From Blastopirellula marina (GTDB lineage: Bacteria > Planctomycetota > Planctomycetia > Pirellulales > Pirellulaceae), in NCBI RefSeq assembly GCF_002967765.1, contig NZ_PUHY01000013.1:110806-174805 (forward strand): a DNA stretch of 64,000 nucleotides, written 5' to 3'. Each line of letters starts with the position of its first letter. Positions within the stretch are counted from its first letter, which is position 1. Position numbers and translations under genes: made by a program. The notes under the pieces are model-generated. The model was not told the origin of the DNA and searched no databases. It was given only the letters and a program-made list of their open reading frames with translations. Shown piece by piece: positions 45,152 to 55,302 of this stretch.

Positions 45152-48100
45152 ATGCCGCTCCGCTTGCTCTTGAGGTTTTCGTTCTCCGTAGTTGTCGCTG
45201 CATTGTTTTTGCCCTCCTTGTGTCTATCCGCCGAGAAAGAAGACGGCTTTGTACCGCGTCGCCAGCAAGGCATCCCTGGGCCACCTCTTTCGCCGCAGCA
45301 GGCCATTCAAAAGATGGAAGTCCCAGAAGGTTTTTCCGTTGAGCTCGTCGCCGCAGAACCGGATCTTTTGAATCCTGTGGCGATGACTTTCGATGAGAAG
45401 GGAAGGATCTGGGTAACCGAAAGCTTCGAGTATCCACGTCACGAACCAGGCCCCGGCCGAGATAGAATCAAAGTCTTAGAAGATACCGACCAGGATGGGG
45501 CGATCGACAAAGTGACTATCTTCGCGGAAGGCCTCAATATTCCATCTGGAATTGCGGTCGGCCATGGTGGTGTGTGGGTAGCCAATGCCCCGGATATTTT
45601 ATTCCTGCAAGACACCGACGGTGATCTCAAAGCTGACAAGCAAGAGGTCATCGTGACTGGTTTCGGCCGAACCGACACGCATGAGCTTCCCAATTCGCTA
45701 ACCTGGGGGCCGGATGGTTACTTGTATGGTCTTAACGGTGTTTTTAATTACAGCCATGTCAAACATCGTGATAAGGATTACGTCTTCACCTGTGCTCTTT
45801 TTCGCATCGATCCGCGCACGCGCGATTTCGAATTGTTCTGCGAGGGAACAAGCAATCCTTGGGGTGTCGCATTCGATCCCAACGGTCAGGCATTCATCAG
45901 TGCCTGCGTGATCGATCACTTGTGGCATTTAACCGAAAGTGGTTATTACCATCGCCAGGGTGGCCCCTATCCGCCGCACACCTGGAAGATTGAATCGATC
46001 GTCAAGCACAAACACCAAATGGCGGCGTACTGCGGCATCGAATACTTCGACAGTGACGCCTACCCCGAAGAGTATCGTGACTGTTTGTACATGGGAAACA
46101 TTCATGGCGGTTGCATCAATGTCGATGTTCTCCAGCGTGACGGCAGCACCTACTTTGCAAAGCCGCGTCCCGATTTTCTAACAGCAAACGACGTTTGGCA
46201 CATGCCAGTTGATCAGAAAACCGGGCCTGATGGGTGCCTCTATGTGCTCGATTGGTACGACCGATATCACTGTTATCAAGACGCCATGGCGCGGCCTGGG
46301 GACGTCGATCGTTTAAAGGGACGACTTTACCGGGTGCGTTATGAAGAGACGCCTCGCGCCAACACTTTCGATTTGGCACAGGAATCGGATGAACAACTGA
46401 TCGCCCGATTACACTCCGGCAATCGCTTCTATCGCGAGATGGCTCAGCGAGTCCTCGCCGAACGAGCTAGTGACGCCGCGATCCAACCACTCGAAGCCTT
46501 AGTAATGGATACGTCTGCTCCGTTCAAAACAAGAATGCACGCGTTGTGGTCATTGATTGGCGCCCGTCAATTGAGCGACGAGTTTTCCATTCAGTTACTC
46601 AGCGACGAAGAACCGCAACTTCGGCGTTGGGCAATACGTTATCAGGGGATCCGCGCCTCCAATAACCCGGATGTCGCCCTTTTAATCCAGAAACTCACAA
46701 GTGATGCCCACCCGGATGTGCGACTGGAAGTTGCGATCTTGGCTCCTCAAGTCGATTACCTTCCGACGATCGCCACCTTGCTGGAAGTACTTCGAAGTTC
46801 ACCGAACGACAAGTTGATTCCGCATATCGTCTGGCAGAACTTGCATCCGCAACTGGAAAAACAGACGCCTGATTACCTCGCGTTAATGACTCAAGCACCT
46901 TACGAAAGTGACGCGACAACCTTGTCTCTATTACCACGCGCAACCGATCGCATCTTAGCCACGCCCGGTGTATCTGTGGAACACGTTGCGACGCTCGTTA
47001 AGCTCTTGGCATCTGATCCAGGCCAGAAAGAACAACTCGCGATCTGCCTCCAACGAATTACCCAGCAAGCTCAATCTCGCGAACTCACCGGGGAACGTCT
47101 GGCCCAATTGAAAACGGAATTGGCCGAATCACTCTCGATGATTCTCAAGCAAGGAAATGAACATCCCGGATATTACGATGCCGCAAATCTTGCGTTGGCA
47201 TGGAACGATCCACAAGCAATGGAGATTGTGCCCCAGGTATTCGCATCATCGCAGATGCCGCCCGCGAGACGAATTGCGGCCCTTGACTCGCTGCTGACAA
47301 CCGGTCATTCACAAGCCAATCAGCTTGTGCGTCAATACTTTGAAGATCGCCGGAACGATCAGGCAATGATTGGTCAAGTGATTCAGACGCTTGGGAAAAC
47401 CGATTCGGATGTCGTGCCTAAATTACTGCTTCCGCGGCTCGACTCGCTTTCATCACAGAACCGACCTAAAGCGATTGAAGTGCTGTTACAGCGACCATCT
47501 TGGGCGATCCTTCTACTAACGCAGATTGAAACTGGCAAGCTCGATAAAGAGACGCTGAGCATTAATCAACTTCAACGCCTGGTCACCACCTCGAGCGAAG
47601 ATGTTGGGCGAAAAGTAAATGACATCTATGGAAGTATTCGAAGTGGACGAGACCCTTCGCGGACGCTGATCGTCGCGCAAATGCGTCGTCTGGTCTCATC
47701 GCGGCAAGGCGATCCCCATCGAGGGATTGAGGTTTACAACAAGCTCTGTGGTCAGTGCCACAAGCTACACGGTAAAGGGCAAGAGGTAGGGCCTGACATT
47801 ACTGTAAATGGCCGTGGAAATCTGGAGCAGCTCCTCTCGAACGTTTTCGATCCGAGCTTAGTCATTGGCAAGGATTACCAGGCCGTCAACGTGCTAACCG
47901 TGGATGGACGTGTATTGTCAGGCCTATTGGTCGAGGATAGCGATTCCCGAGTTGTACTAAAAATGCAGGGAGGCAAACAGGAAACGATTGCTCGTGATGA
48001 TGTCGACGTCATGAAGACTTCCGACACCTCACTCATGCCGGAAGGTATAGAGAAGCAACTTAAGTCTGAGGAGATCGTCGATCTATTCGCCTACCTAACG

Positions 48101-48715
48101 CTAACCCAACCACCAGAAGATCCAACCGCAGAACTCATCTCAGGGGCAAGCCCCATCGATCCCGCTCAAATCGTCCTCCCTCAACAGACTGAGAACCTGT
48201 TAGCCAACGCCCAGGTCAGCACGAACGTGGATAGCTTTGAAGCGGGAAAACGAGGTCAGCCGCGTGATTTGATCTATCTTCCACAAGCAAAGAAATTTCT
48301 CGCCAACTCGCAGTGGCACGAGATCGGTGTCGGAGGTGGTTCTGAGTTAGGGGTTCTAAACGAGTCAAAAGCAGTCACCTTGAGCGCAACTTGGAAGGAA
48401 CCAGTCTCGGTGAATTTCATCACCCTTTCCGGAAGCTATCCCAATCAACCACAGCCCGATACAGCTTGGCGAATCGAAGCGAAAATCGATGGTGTTTGGC
48501 AAACGCTTGAACGCGGTGTCGGCGGATGGTACGACAGTGGGCGGTATGTATGGGGCTGGCCAGGTGCGGTGAGTATTCCTATGGAAGGATTTCGAGTTCG
48601 CATTTTTAGCCCCAACGAAAAAACCCCTGTTCGCAGCATTCATTTTCGCGGCGAAGAGGGGTTCTCATGGTTTGTCGGCAATCTACCGCCCGAGGTGAAC
48701 GTCATCCGGCAGTAG
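45152..48715 (+). CDS. Large PVC-type heme-binding protein, HEAT repeats and C-terminal sandwich
   Basis: Exported protein of 1187 residues. A signal peptide (LLLRFSFSVVVAALFLPSLC) is followed by a dehydrogenase-like propeller (about 55-400; MTFDEKGRIWVTESFEYP, GPDGYLYGLNGVFNYSH). HEAT-type helices cover about 410-840. A cytochrome c unit has CGQCH at 866-870 and GPDITVNGRGNLEQLL. The last 180 residues form a beta-sandwich (VNFITLSGSYPNQPQ, GRYVWGWPGAVSIP), possibly carbohydrate-binding. It shares the propeller-HEAT-heme order with the 828-residue protein encoded upstream but has the extra end domain. Substrate unknown. It is convergent with the SdrD-B gene, 19 bases apart. Confidence 0.88.
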   Translation: MPLRLLLRFSFSVVVAALFLPSLCLSAEKEDGFVPRRQQGIPGPPLSPQQAIQKMEVPEGFSVELVAAEPDLLNPVAMTFDEKGRIWVTESFEYPRHEPGPGRDRIKVLEDTDQDGAIDKVTIFAEGLNIPSGIAVGHGGVWVANAPDILFLQDTDGDLKADKQEVIVTGFGRTDTHELPNSLTWGPDGYLYGLNGVFNYSHVKHRDKDYVFTCALFRIDPRTRDFELFCEGTSNPWGVAFDPNGQAFISACVIDHLWHLTESGYYHRQGGPYPPHTWKIESIVKHKHQMAAYCGIEYFDSDAYPEEYRDCLYMGNIHGGCINVDVLQRDGSTYFAKPRPDFLTANDVWHMPVDQKTGPDGCLYVLDWYDRYHCYQDAMARPGDVDRLKGRLYRVRYEETPRANTFDLAQESDEQLIARLHSGNRFYREMAQRVLAERASDAAIQPLEALVMDTSAPFKTRMHALWSLIGARQLSDEFSIQLLSDEEPQLRRWAIRYQGIRASNNPDVALLIQKLTSDAHPDVRLEVAILAPQVDYLPTIATLLEVLRSSPNDKLIPHIVWQNLHPQLEKQTPDYLALMTQAPYESDATTLSLLPRATDRILATPGVSVEHVATLVKLLASDPGQKEQLAICLQRITQQAQSRELTGERLAQLKTELAESLSMILKQGNEHPGYYDAANLALAWNDPQAMEIVPQVFASSQMPPARRIAALDSLLTTGHSQANQLVRQYFEDRRNDQAMIGQVIQTLGKTDSDVVPKLLLPRLDSLSSQNRPKAIEVLLQRPSWAILLLTQIETGKLDKETLSINQLQRLVTTSSEDVGRKVNDIYGSIRSGRDPSRTLIVAQMRRLVSSRQGDPHRGIEVYNKLCGQCHKLHGKGQEVGPDITVNGRGNLEQLLSNVFDPSLVIGKDYQAVNVLTVDGRVLSGLLVEDSDSRVVLKMQGGKQETIARDDVDVMKTSDTSLMPEGIEKQLKSEEIVDLFAYLTLTQPPEDPTAELISGASPIDPAQIVLPQQTENLLANAQVSTNVDSFEAGKRGQPRDLIYLPQAKKFLANSQWHEIGVGGGSELGVLNESKAVTLSATWKEPVSVNFITLSGSYPNQPQPDTAWRIEAKIDGVWQTLERGVGGWYDSGRYVWGWPGAVSIPMEGFRVRIFSPNEKTPVRSIHFRGEEGFSWFVGNLPPEVNVIRQ

Positions 48716-48734
48716 GCTGATTGTAATGAGCAAA

Positions 48735-51700
48735 TTAACTCGCCTTGCGATTGGAAACGGTGACAGCGCCTTCCTTGTTCGCGTGGAAAACGCCAGGATC
48801 GTCCGATCCATCGCCGTCCCAGTCACCGACCGTTGGGACGTCGTCCCATTCACCAAGCTGGAACACTTTGTCCGTGGGCTCTTCGACACCGTTTCCGTTG
48901 TCGTCGACGACCCAGTGACCATCACGGTAAATCCCTAGTTCGTCGATACCGTCTCCATTCCAGTCGCCAACTACCGGAATATCGCCTGCCTGACCGAAGT
49001 CGAATGCGGCATCCACGGCCGGATCCCAGCGACCGTCACCATTGCTATCGATATGCCAGGTGCCGTTACGGAAGACGGCGATCGTACTGATTCCATCACC
49101 ATTGAAGTCTCCGGCTAGGGCATAGTCGCCGCCTACTCCAAAGTGGAAAGTATGGTCGATTAAGTCCTGACGGAACTTGCCATGCTGAGCCACTTTCAAA
49201 ATACGCGTTCCGAGTGGAGCATGCTCCACCTTGGGTGGAATGTTTTTTGGTTTCTCGATCGAGACGATCCGGTTTGCCGCATCTGGCAAACCTGGTTCTT
49301 CCTTGACCGCGCGAGGATCGTTCGGCCACGCTTTGCCGAAGATGCCAATATCGTCTTTACCGTCACCATCCCAATCGCCCACCACAGGTTGATCGCCGTC
49401 ATGGCCGAGCTTGGCGTACATATCTTCGTCATCCCACTGGCCGTTACCGTTGAGGTCAATGAACCAATGACCGTCAATGAAGACCCCGAGTTCGCTCACG
49501 CCGTCACCATTAAAATCACCGGCGACCGGAATGGCTTTCTTCGAACCAAATAGTCGACTGAGCAATTCGGCTTCTTCGCCATCTTCCCCTTCAGTAAGCA
49601 GCGTCCAGCGTGCCTCGCTGAGGTTGTCGGCATTCCATGGGTTGAACTCGCCACTGGCCGACGTTAGCCAGTAAGGTGCGTCGGACGTAGCGACTGGCTC
49701 CTTACCGCGTGGATCCCCAGCATCAACAATACTTAGGTGCCAAGTAAATCCATTGGCCCCGCCGCCATACGGCAGGACTTCCGTAGGCAACACAAGTAGC
49801 GGTGCCGGAGCAATTAGTTCAGGCGAAGGTGGCGGAGTGATCACTGGAGGTGGTGTTACAGGCGGAATTCCCGGCGGAATTTCCGGTGGCGGGATGAAAG
49901 GAATCACCCGAACTTCGCTGAAGTTGTTTTCCAGCGATTCGGTTCCCCCCACAACAAAGATTCTAATGATCGCGTCGTTGCCTGGATTGACCGACAGCGA
50001 GGAGATTTCGGCAGATGATGTGCCTGGATTTACCGCCAAGCCACCCGTGGTACCTACCGTATCGATGCTATCTTCGTATCCATCCGGCTGAATCTGGTAA
50101 ACGGCGTAGAATCCCGTTCGCAAACCGACGAACTTGTAGAATCCGTTGGCATCCGTGGTTACACGGATCGGACCGTTACCATAGATTCCCTGCAAGACCG
50201 AATCGCTCCCGCCCATGATCGGCTGGCCCGAGAAACCATCGCGAAGCTCGAGAATCACATTCGCTAGCGGCGTATCGTCATCCGTTCGCAGACCATCGCG
50301 AATCGAGGAGATGTCGTCAGGCAATTGTCCGCTGGCACTCGAGATCACATCACCATCTTGGAAGACGTAACCCGAAAGTGCGGCAGGCGGGATCTCGCAG
50401 AAATTGTGCTCGTCGAGATGTTGTCCAGAATGGGTGACAATGTTCGCGATACGATCGGTTTCGCTGGCATCAGCAAGGCCATTATGATCGATCTGTCCAC
50501 CTTGAAAGTAACCCTCTGGCTGTGTTTCGATGACGGTGTAGGTGCCTGGTGGCAACCCAGTGAACGAGTAATGCCCGTTCTCGTCGGTCGTGGTCGTGGC
50601 GATGACGTTTCCGGCTTCGTCCAGGAGCGTGATCGTTACACCGACGATCGGATCTTCGTCTGGATCGAAGATGCAGTCTTGGTTTGGATCGACGTGAACA
50701 AAACCACCAATCGATGTCGGCAGAACTTCGCCGAAGTTGTATTCGACACCAGATTGGCCGAATTTCAAGTCAATCGAATGAATCACGTCACCAGGATTAG
50801 TGGCCGCTCCGATCGTTGCGCCATTGATCGTACCGGCGGTGTCTAAACCGTCGAGATACCCAGTTGGCTGTGTTTCAACGATTCGGTACTCACCTTTTGT
50901 CAGGCCGGTAAAGTGGTAATAACCATTGGAATCGGTGACGAGCGTGTTGACTAAGTTGCCATTCTTGTCGAACAACTGCACGGTTGTACCGGCAATTGCT
51001 TCTTCACCTGCATCGCGGATGCCGTCGTTGTTACGATCGTGGTAAACGTAACCAGACAGATCGGCCGGTTCGCTTTCGCAGAAATCGTAGTCTTCACCAT
51101 GCTGACCCGCCATCAATGAAATCGATTCGATACGATCGTTCCCATTGAAGTTGCCAACTTGGATTCCATTGATGGTTCCGATGCTATCGCCACCATCGAT
51201 CAAACCTGGCGGGGTAATCTCAACAATGGTGTAGGTACCCGGCAACAGTTCGCCGAAGAAATAATCCCCATTGGAATCCGTTACCGTCGACTTCAACAAG
51301 TTCCCATCGGCATCGAACAGTTGAATCGTCGCGCCGACAACCGGTCGCTTCGAAGCCGATTCATGATCGCAGTTGCCATCTTCATCGGTCAGATGCACAC
51401 TGCCTGAGATCGACGCATACAGGTATTCGCCGAAGTTATAATTGATGCCGTGTTCGTCACTGCCAATCGCAATGTTGTTGATCGCATCGCCGGGATTCAC
51501 GGCCACACCACGAATCGAGCCGTTAATCGTACCGGCCGAATCGATGCCGTCTTGGTAATCAATAGGATGCGTTTCTAAGACGCGATAGTTGCCAGGCGCT
51601 AAGTCGTTGAACTCGTAGAACCCAACATCATCCGTTAAAGTCACGAACGTCTCGTTGGTGTCCGTATTGATCAGCGTCACGGTAACACCGGCGATCCCTT

Positions 51701-53951
51701 CATCGCCGCTATCTTTCGTGCCGTTGATGTTTTGGTCGTGATAGACGTAGCCGCTGATCGAACCAAGCTTAATCTCGCCAAAGTTATACTCGATGCCTTC
51801 ATCACCCCAGCGGACGTCGATCGTGTTAATTTCGTCGCCTGGATTCACCGCTGCTCCGACCGTGGTGCCGAAAATCGTACCAGCAGTGTCCAACCCATCG
51901 ATGTATTCAAACGGCTGCAGTTCGACGATCTGGTACTGACCTTTGGACAAGCCAGTGAACTCATAGAAGCCGTTCGCGTCGGTGATGGCGAGTCCGGCTT
52001 GAATGCCGTTCGCGTCGAAAAGTTGAAGCAGTGTTCCTTCGATGCCTTCTTCACCAGCTTCACGAATCCCATTGTTGTTACGATCGTGGTACACGTAGCC
52101 TGAGAGGCTGGCCGGAAGGTGTTCGCAGAAATCGTAGTGCACACCGGAATCACCCGAAAGTAACTCGATATCGGAAATCCGATCGTTGCCATCAAGCTGA
52201 CCAACCGTAATTCCGTCGATCGTTCCGACATGATCACCGCCGTCGATCAAACCAGGTGGAGTGATCTCTTCAATGGTGTACGTGCCCGGGAGCAAATTGC
52301 CGAAGAAGTACTCACCATTGGCGTCGGTGGTCGTTGTGGCAAGAAGTGTTCCATTTTCATCATACAGATTGATGACGGCCCCTTCGACCGGCGTCGTTTC
52401 AATCCCTTCCCCAAAGCAATTGCCATCAGGATCGGTCAGATGAACATGTCCACGAATCTCGGCAGGCCGTAGCTCTCCGAAGTTATAGTTCACCCCGGAG
52501 TCGCCACCTTTGAGCGCGATCGCCGAGATGCGATCACCCGGGTTGTGCGCCAAGCCTTGGGTGCTGCCACCGATTGTGCCTGCGGTGTCCTTACCATCTT
52601 GGTAAGTCGGCGGCTGAACGACTTCCAACACCTCGTACACGCCGGGCGGCATGTTCGTCACTTTGTAGTAACCGTTGGCATCGGTCGTAACGGTGAACGA
52701 CTGAGGATTCCCCAGAACGTCGACACCTTGTACTCGAATCTGAACGCCAGCAATTCCTTCTTCGCCCGCTTCCTTGACACCATCGTTGTCACGATCGTGA
52801 TAAACGTAGCCATCGATCATGGCCGGTGTCGCTTCGGCGAAGTCGTAGTCGACCGCTGCGGTGCCACCCAAGGGAATGCTGATTTCTGTCAACACATCGG
52901 GATCACCGCTTACCGTCGAGCCGGTAGCAGTACCTTCCACGGTTCCAGGCACAGCGCCGACGCTAAAGTAGCCGGTCGGCTGTGTTTCCCGAACTTGATA
53001 CGTACCTGGCTGAAGTCCGAGATTCTCGCCAAAGACGTAGTTGCCATTCGCATCCGTGGTAACAGTGTTCCCTGTATCGACGAAAACGCCGTTCTCTTTC
53101 TTCCACAGCGAAAGCGTTACGCCCGCGATTCCCTGCTCACCGGCATCTTGGGTTAGGCTGAGATTCGGATCGTGATAGACAGTTCCACTGATGCTAATCG
53201 GCAGTGGATCTTGAATGATGCTACCAAAGGCACCGTCGGTACGGTCACGGTGACCAGTTGAATTATCAGCAGGAAGATCGAGCCCCGAAGCGATCAAGCG
53301 AGCATCGTATTGATCGTAAAACTTCGTACGGACCGTCGCATCCTCGTAGTGCGCAGCCGAGAATTCACCAGTTAGGATCGTTCCTTGGAATTCAGCACCA
53401 GAGGCAATCGGGTCGATCAGAATCTCATCTGGGTGAGATGGATCATAAATGATCACTTCATCCACATCGATCGAGAAACGAAGTTCTTCACCAGCATCGA
53501 AGCCCTCGAATTCCAGGATCAGCGTGCTTCCACCGTCTGTGACAATCGCTTTGACGGAATCAATTCCATCGGCGGAAATCACCTTAAACGGAAATGAAGC
53601 GTCTGCCCCGAGCCCACCTGGCGAGATATCGAAGATCATGTCCCCGGCGCTCAACCCTGGCAAATTGCCAAAGTTTTCGATTTGATCGCCATCAAAGGTA
53701 AGACGAGTAAGCTGCGTACCGGCCGCTCCGCCGTCAAAGGTCACGATGAAGGTATCGCCGTGGTCGTCACCACCGGCACCGTCTTCTTCGTGATAGATCG
53801 CACCTAGCTGTATCGCATCGGCGGCCATGACTCGGCGTGCTTCCAGCATCTCGAGTCCGCTAGTGCGAAGCGAACGATGGAGGGCTGCGTTTTTACCGCC
53901 ACCAAAGAAGTTACGAAAACGACGCAATGCGTCTCGATAATGGAAACCCAT
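48735..53951 (-). CDS. Giant SdrD-B repeat surface protein
   Basis: Extracellular protein of 1738 residues. The N-terminus SGLEMLEARRVMAAD is a planctomycete surface-protein signature. A beta-rich domain (about 45-245) is followed by nine SdrD-B modules (about 250-1330). Each opens with a pattern such as SGYVYHDRNNNGIREAGEEG and closes with an YNFGE or YDFCE type end. A Pro-rich linker (IPPPEIPPGIPPVTPPPVIT) leads to five GDFNGDG or GDWDGDG calcium-binding units. AGAGGAG is well placed before the ATG. Likely role: adhesion or cell-wall structure. The WD40 gene lies 51 bases upstream on the same strand. Confidence 0.92.
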   Translation of the reverse strand: MGFHYRDALRRFRNFFGGGKNAALHRSLRTSGLEMLEARRVMAADAIQLGAIYHEEDGAGGDDHGDTFIVTFDGGAAGTQLTRLTFDGDQIENFGNLPGLSAGDMIFDISPGGLGADASFPFKVISADGIDSVKAIVTDGGSTLILEFEGFDAGEELRFSIDVDEVIIYDPSHPDEILIDPIASGAEFQGTILTGEFSAAHYEDATVRTKFYDQYDARLIASGLDLPADNSTGHRDRTDGAFGSIIQDPLPISISGTVYHDPNLSLTQDAGEQGIAGVTLSLWKKENGVFVDTGNTVTTDANGNYVFGENLGLQPGTYQVRETQPTGYFSVGAVPGTVEGTATGSTVSGDPDVLTEISIPLGGTAAVDYDFAEATPAMIDGYVYHDRDNDGVKEAGEEGIAGVQIRVQGVDVLGNPQSFTVTTDANGYYKVTNMPPGVYEVLEVVQPPTYQDGKDTAGTIGGSTQGLAHNPGDRISAIALKGGDSGVNYNFGELRPAEIRGHVHLTDPDGNCFGEGIETTPVEGAVINLYDENGTLLATTTTDANGEYFFGNLLPGTYTIEEITPPGLIDGGDHVGTIDGITVGQLDGNDRISDIELLSGDSGVHYDFCEHLPASLSGYVYHDRNNNGIREAGEEGIEGTLLQLFDANGIQAGLAITDANGFYEFTGLSKGQYQIVELQPFEYIDGLDTAGTIFGTTVGAAVNPGDEINTIDVRWGDEGIEYNFGEIKLGSISGYVYHDQNINGTKDSGDEGIAGVTVTLINTDTNETFVTLTDDVGFYEFNDLAPGNYRVLETHPIDYQDGIDSAGTINGSIRGVAVNPGDAINNIAIGSDEHGINYNFGEYLYASISGSVHLTDEDGNCDHESASKRPVVGATIQLFDADGNLLKSTVTDSNGDYFFGELLPGTYTIVEITPPGLIDGGDSIGTINGIQVGNFNGNDRIESISLMAGQHGEDYDFCESEPADLSGYVYHDRNNDGIRDAGEEAIAGTTVQLFDKNGNLVNTLVTDSNGYYHFTGLTKGEYRIVETQPTGYLDGLDTAGTINGATIGAATNPGDVIHSIDLKFGQSGVEYNFGEVLPTSIGGFVHVDPNQDCIFDPDEDPIVGVTITLLDEAGNVIATTTTDENGHYSFTGLPPGTYTVIETQPEGYFQGGQIDHNGLADASETDRIANIVTHSGQHLDEHNFCEIPPAALSGYVFQDGDVISSASGQLPDDISSIRDGLRTDDDTPLANVILELRDGFSGQPIMGGSDSVLQGIYGNGPIRVTTDANGFYKFVGLRTGFYAVYQIQPDGYEDSIDTVGTTGGLAVNPGTSSAEISSLSVNPGNDAIIRIFVVGGTESLENNFSEVRVIPFIPPPEIPPGIPPVTPPPVITPPPSPELIAPAPLLVLPTEVLPYGGGANGFTWHLSIVDAGDPRGKEPVATSDAPYWLTSASGEFNPWNADNLSEARWTLLTEGEDGEEAELLSRLFGSKKAIPVAGDFNGDGVSELGVFIDGHWFIDLNGNGQWDDEDMYAKLGHDGDQPVVGDWDGDGKDDIGIFGKAWPNDPRAVKEEPGLPDAANRIVSIEKPKNIPPKVEHAPLGTRILKVAQHGKFRQDLIDHTFHFGVGGDYALAGDFNGDGISTIAVFRNGTWHIDSNGDGRWDPAVDAAFDFGQAGDIPVVGDWNGDGIDELGIYRDGHWVVDDNGNGVEEPTDKVFQLGEWDDVPTVGDWDGDGSDDPGVFHANKEGAVTVSNRKAS
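50375..52470. repeat. Segmental duplication inside the SdrD-B gene
   Basis: Two blocks of about 1.05 kb (52470-51420 and 51415-50375) repeat the same order of modules. Each begins with an HLTDPDGNC- or HLTDEDGNC-type module ending PPGLIDGGD, followed by a YVYHDRNN module and a third module. The pattern indicates an internal tandem duplication, later diverged. Boundaries are approximate. Confidence 0.6.
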
Positions 53952-54002
53952 CAGGCGACTCCTCTGCCTTACTTTCGCATCCGTGCGAAAATGGTGACCG
54001 AA

Positions 54003-55031
54003 CTAATTCGAGAAACGGCTGACCGGAACCGTTAACACGGGGGGGGGACTATGGGGACCGCCAAGATCCCAAACGCGGAGTGTCGTATCGAATCCGCTTG
54101 AGATCATCGTTTGCCCTTGGGCGGTCAATGCTGCGACAGTGCCATCGTGGCCTGTCAGGTGATCAACTTCGCTTAGTGTTTCCAGGTCCCACATTCGAAC
54201 CTGGTTATCGCTTCCACCGGTCGCGATCGTGGCTGGACGAATCAACGCCACGGAAAAGACTTTCGCGTCACCGGTCGAAACCGCTTCGATTTGCTGACCA
54301 GTGCTGGTAACAAAGGTCTTCAACTGACGATCGTCGCCTCCACTGACGATCTTCGCTCCATCGTGGGAGAAGACTATCGCGTGAATCCGATCGCTATGTG
54401 CTGGAATATCTCGGACGAACGTGCCGGTTTCAGCGTTCCAGATACGAATGACACCGGTACGTCCGGCGGCGGCAACAAGTTTACCGTCGGGCGAAAACCT
54501 AACCGTGCGAATGTCGTTACCGTGAGCTTCCAGTGTATGTATGCTCTTACCGTTGGTTGCATCGTGAATGGCGATTGATTTGTCGAAACCAGCCACGGCC
54601 AGACGAGTACCGTCGTGATTGAAGTCGAGAGCATTCACAACTGACGGAAATTCGCCGCCAGCGCGCAACTGAATGTTCTCTTGCACATCCCACAACAACA
54701 GGCGGTGGTCTTTCCCGGCGGTTGCCAGGGTGTGACCATCAGGGGAAAACTTCAAGGCGCAGACCCAATCTTCGTGGTCACGCAAAGTGAAAATCAAGCG
54801 GCCAGTCGAGACCTCCATGATCCGCACATAGTGATCGTCCCCAGCGACGGCCATCAACTTGCCCGCCGGGTGAATCTCAACGTCGGAGACAACCGGAGGA
54901 TGCAGGCGATCAACACCTGGCTTTAGCTGAACGGTGTGCGACAACTTGACGAGGGGCATTTGAGCGAAAGTGACCGATGGCACGATCAATGTAGCGACTG
55001 CGGCTGTAGCGCCGAGAATGTGCTTGAACAT
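54003..55031 (-). CDS. Exported WD40-repeat protein
   Basis: Protein of 342 residues with a signal peptide (FKHILGATAAVATLIVPS, cut near TFAQ). Seven WD40 blades follow: DDHYVRIMEVSTGRLIFTLR, KDHRLLLWDVQENIQL, FDKSIAIHDATNGK, RTGVIRIWNAETGTF, DDRQLKTFVTSTGQQI, SDNQVRMWDLETL and FDTTLRVWDLGG. Bacterial exported WD40 proteins are common in planctomycetes and probably serve as protein-binding platforms. A run of nine G (54039-54047) near the 3' end encodes Pro-Pro-Pro and could slip. It lies 51 bases before the SdrD-B gene, same strand, so the two may be co-expressed at the cell surface. Confidence 0.9.
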   Translation of the reverse strand: MFKHILGATAAVATLIVPSVTFAQMPLVKLSHTVQLKPGVDRLHPPVVSDVEIHPAGKLMAVAGDDHYVRIMEVSTGRLIFTLRDHEDWVCALKFSPDGHTLATAGKDHRLLLWDVQENIQLRAGGEFPSVVNALDFNHDGTRLAVAGFDKSIAIHDATNGKSIHTLEAHGNDIRTVRFSPDGKLVAAAGRTGVIRIWNAETGTFVRDIPAHSDRIHAIVFSHDGAKIVSGGDDRQLKTFVTSTGQQIEAVSTGDAKVFSVALIRPATIATGGSDNQVRMWDLETLSEVDHLTGHDGTVAALTAQGQTMISSGFDTTLRVWDLGGPHSPPPVLTVPVSRFSN

Positions 55032-55274
55032 CGTGAAGTTGCGTCTCCCTCGCTGAACCGAATCCCCAAACTTTCCGTAGTTTGAGGGCGTACGAAGGTA
55101 TTTATCGACTGAACTTCACCAACTTCCGTAAGAGAACACCGAAAGTTCGCGGATTTAGGTAAACTTTTCCGGATGCGCGGCCGCTACCGCTGCTGGTATT
55201 GGCAAGAAAAGAGCGATATTGCTCAAGTCAAAGCGGCATGCGCGGACGCAATAGCTGGTCCGCGCGAAGAAAGT

Positions 55275-55302
55275 AACGATAGCTGCAAGTTCTGCTATCG
55301 TT
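55275..55302 (-). terminator. Hairpin at the end of gltA
   Basis: AACGATAGC (minus strand) pairs with GCTATCGTT, 9 bp, across the citrate synthase stop codon. The following T content is low, so termination may be weak. Confidence 0.45.

Noticed and set aside
49753..50091. Gly/Pro-rich frame opposite the SdrD-B linker
   Set aside because: It is the antisense of the proline-rich linker codons, not a separate gene.
51060..52470. CRISPR-like repeats in the SdrD-B gene
   Set aside because: The periodic similarity is at protein-module level (about 340 bases) within one open frame; there are no short direct repeats with unique spacers.
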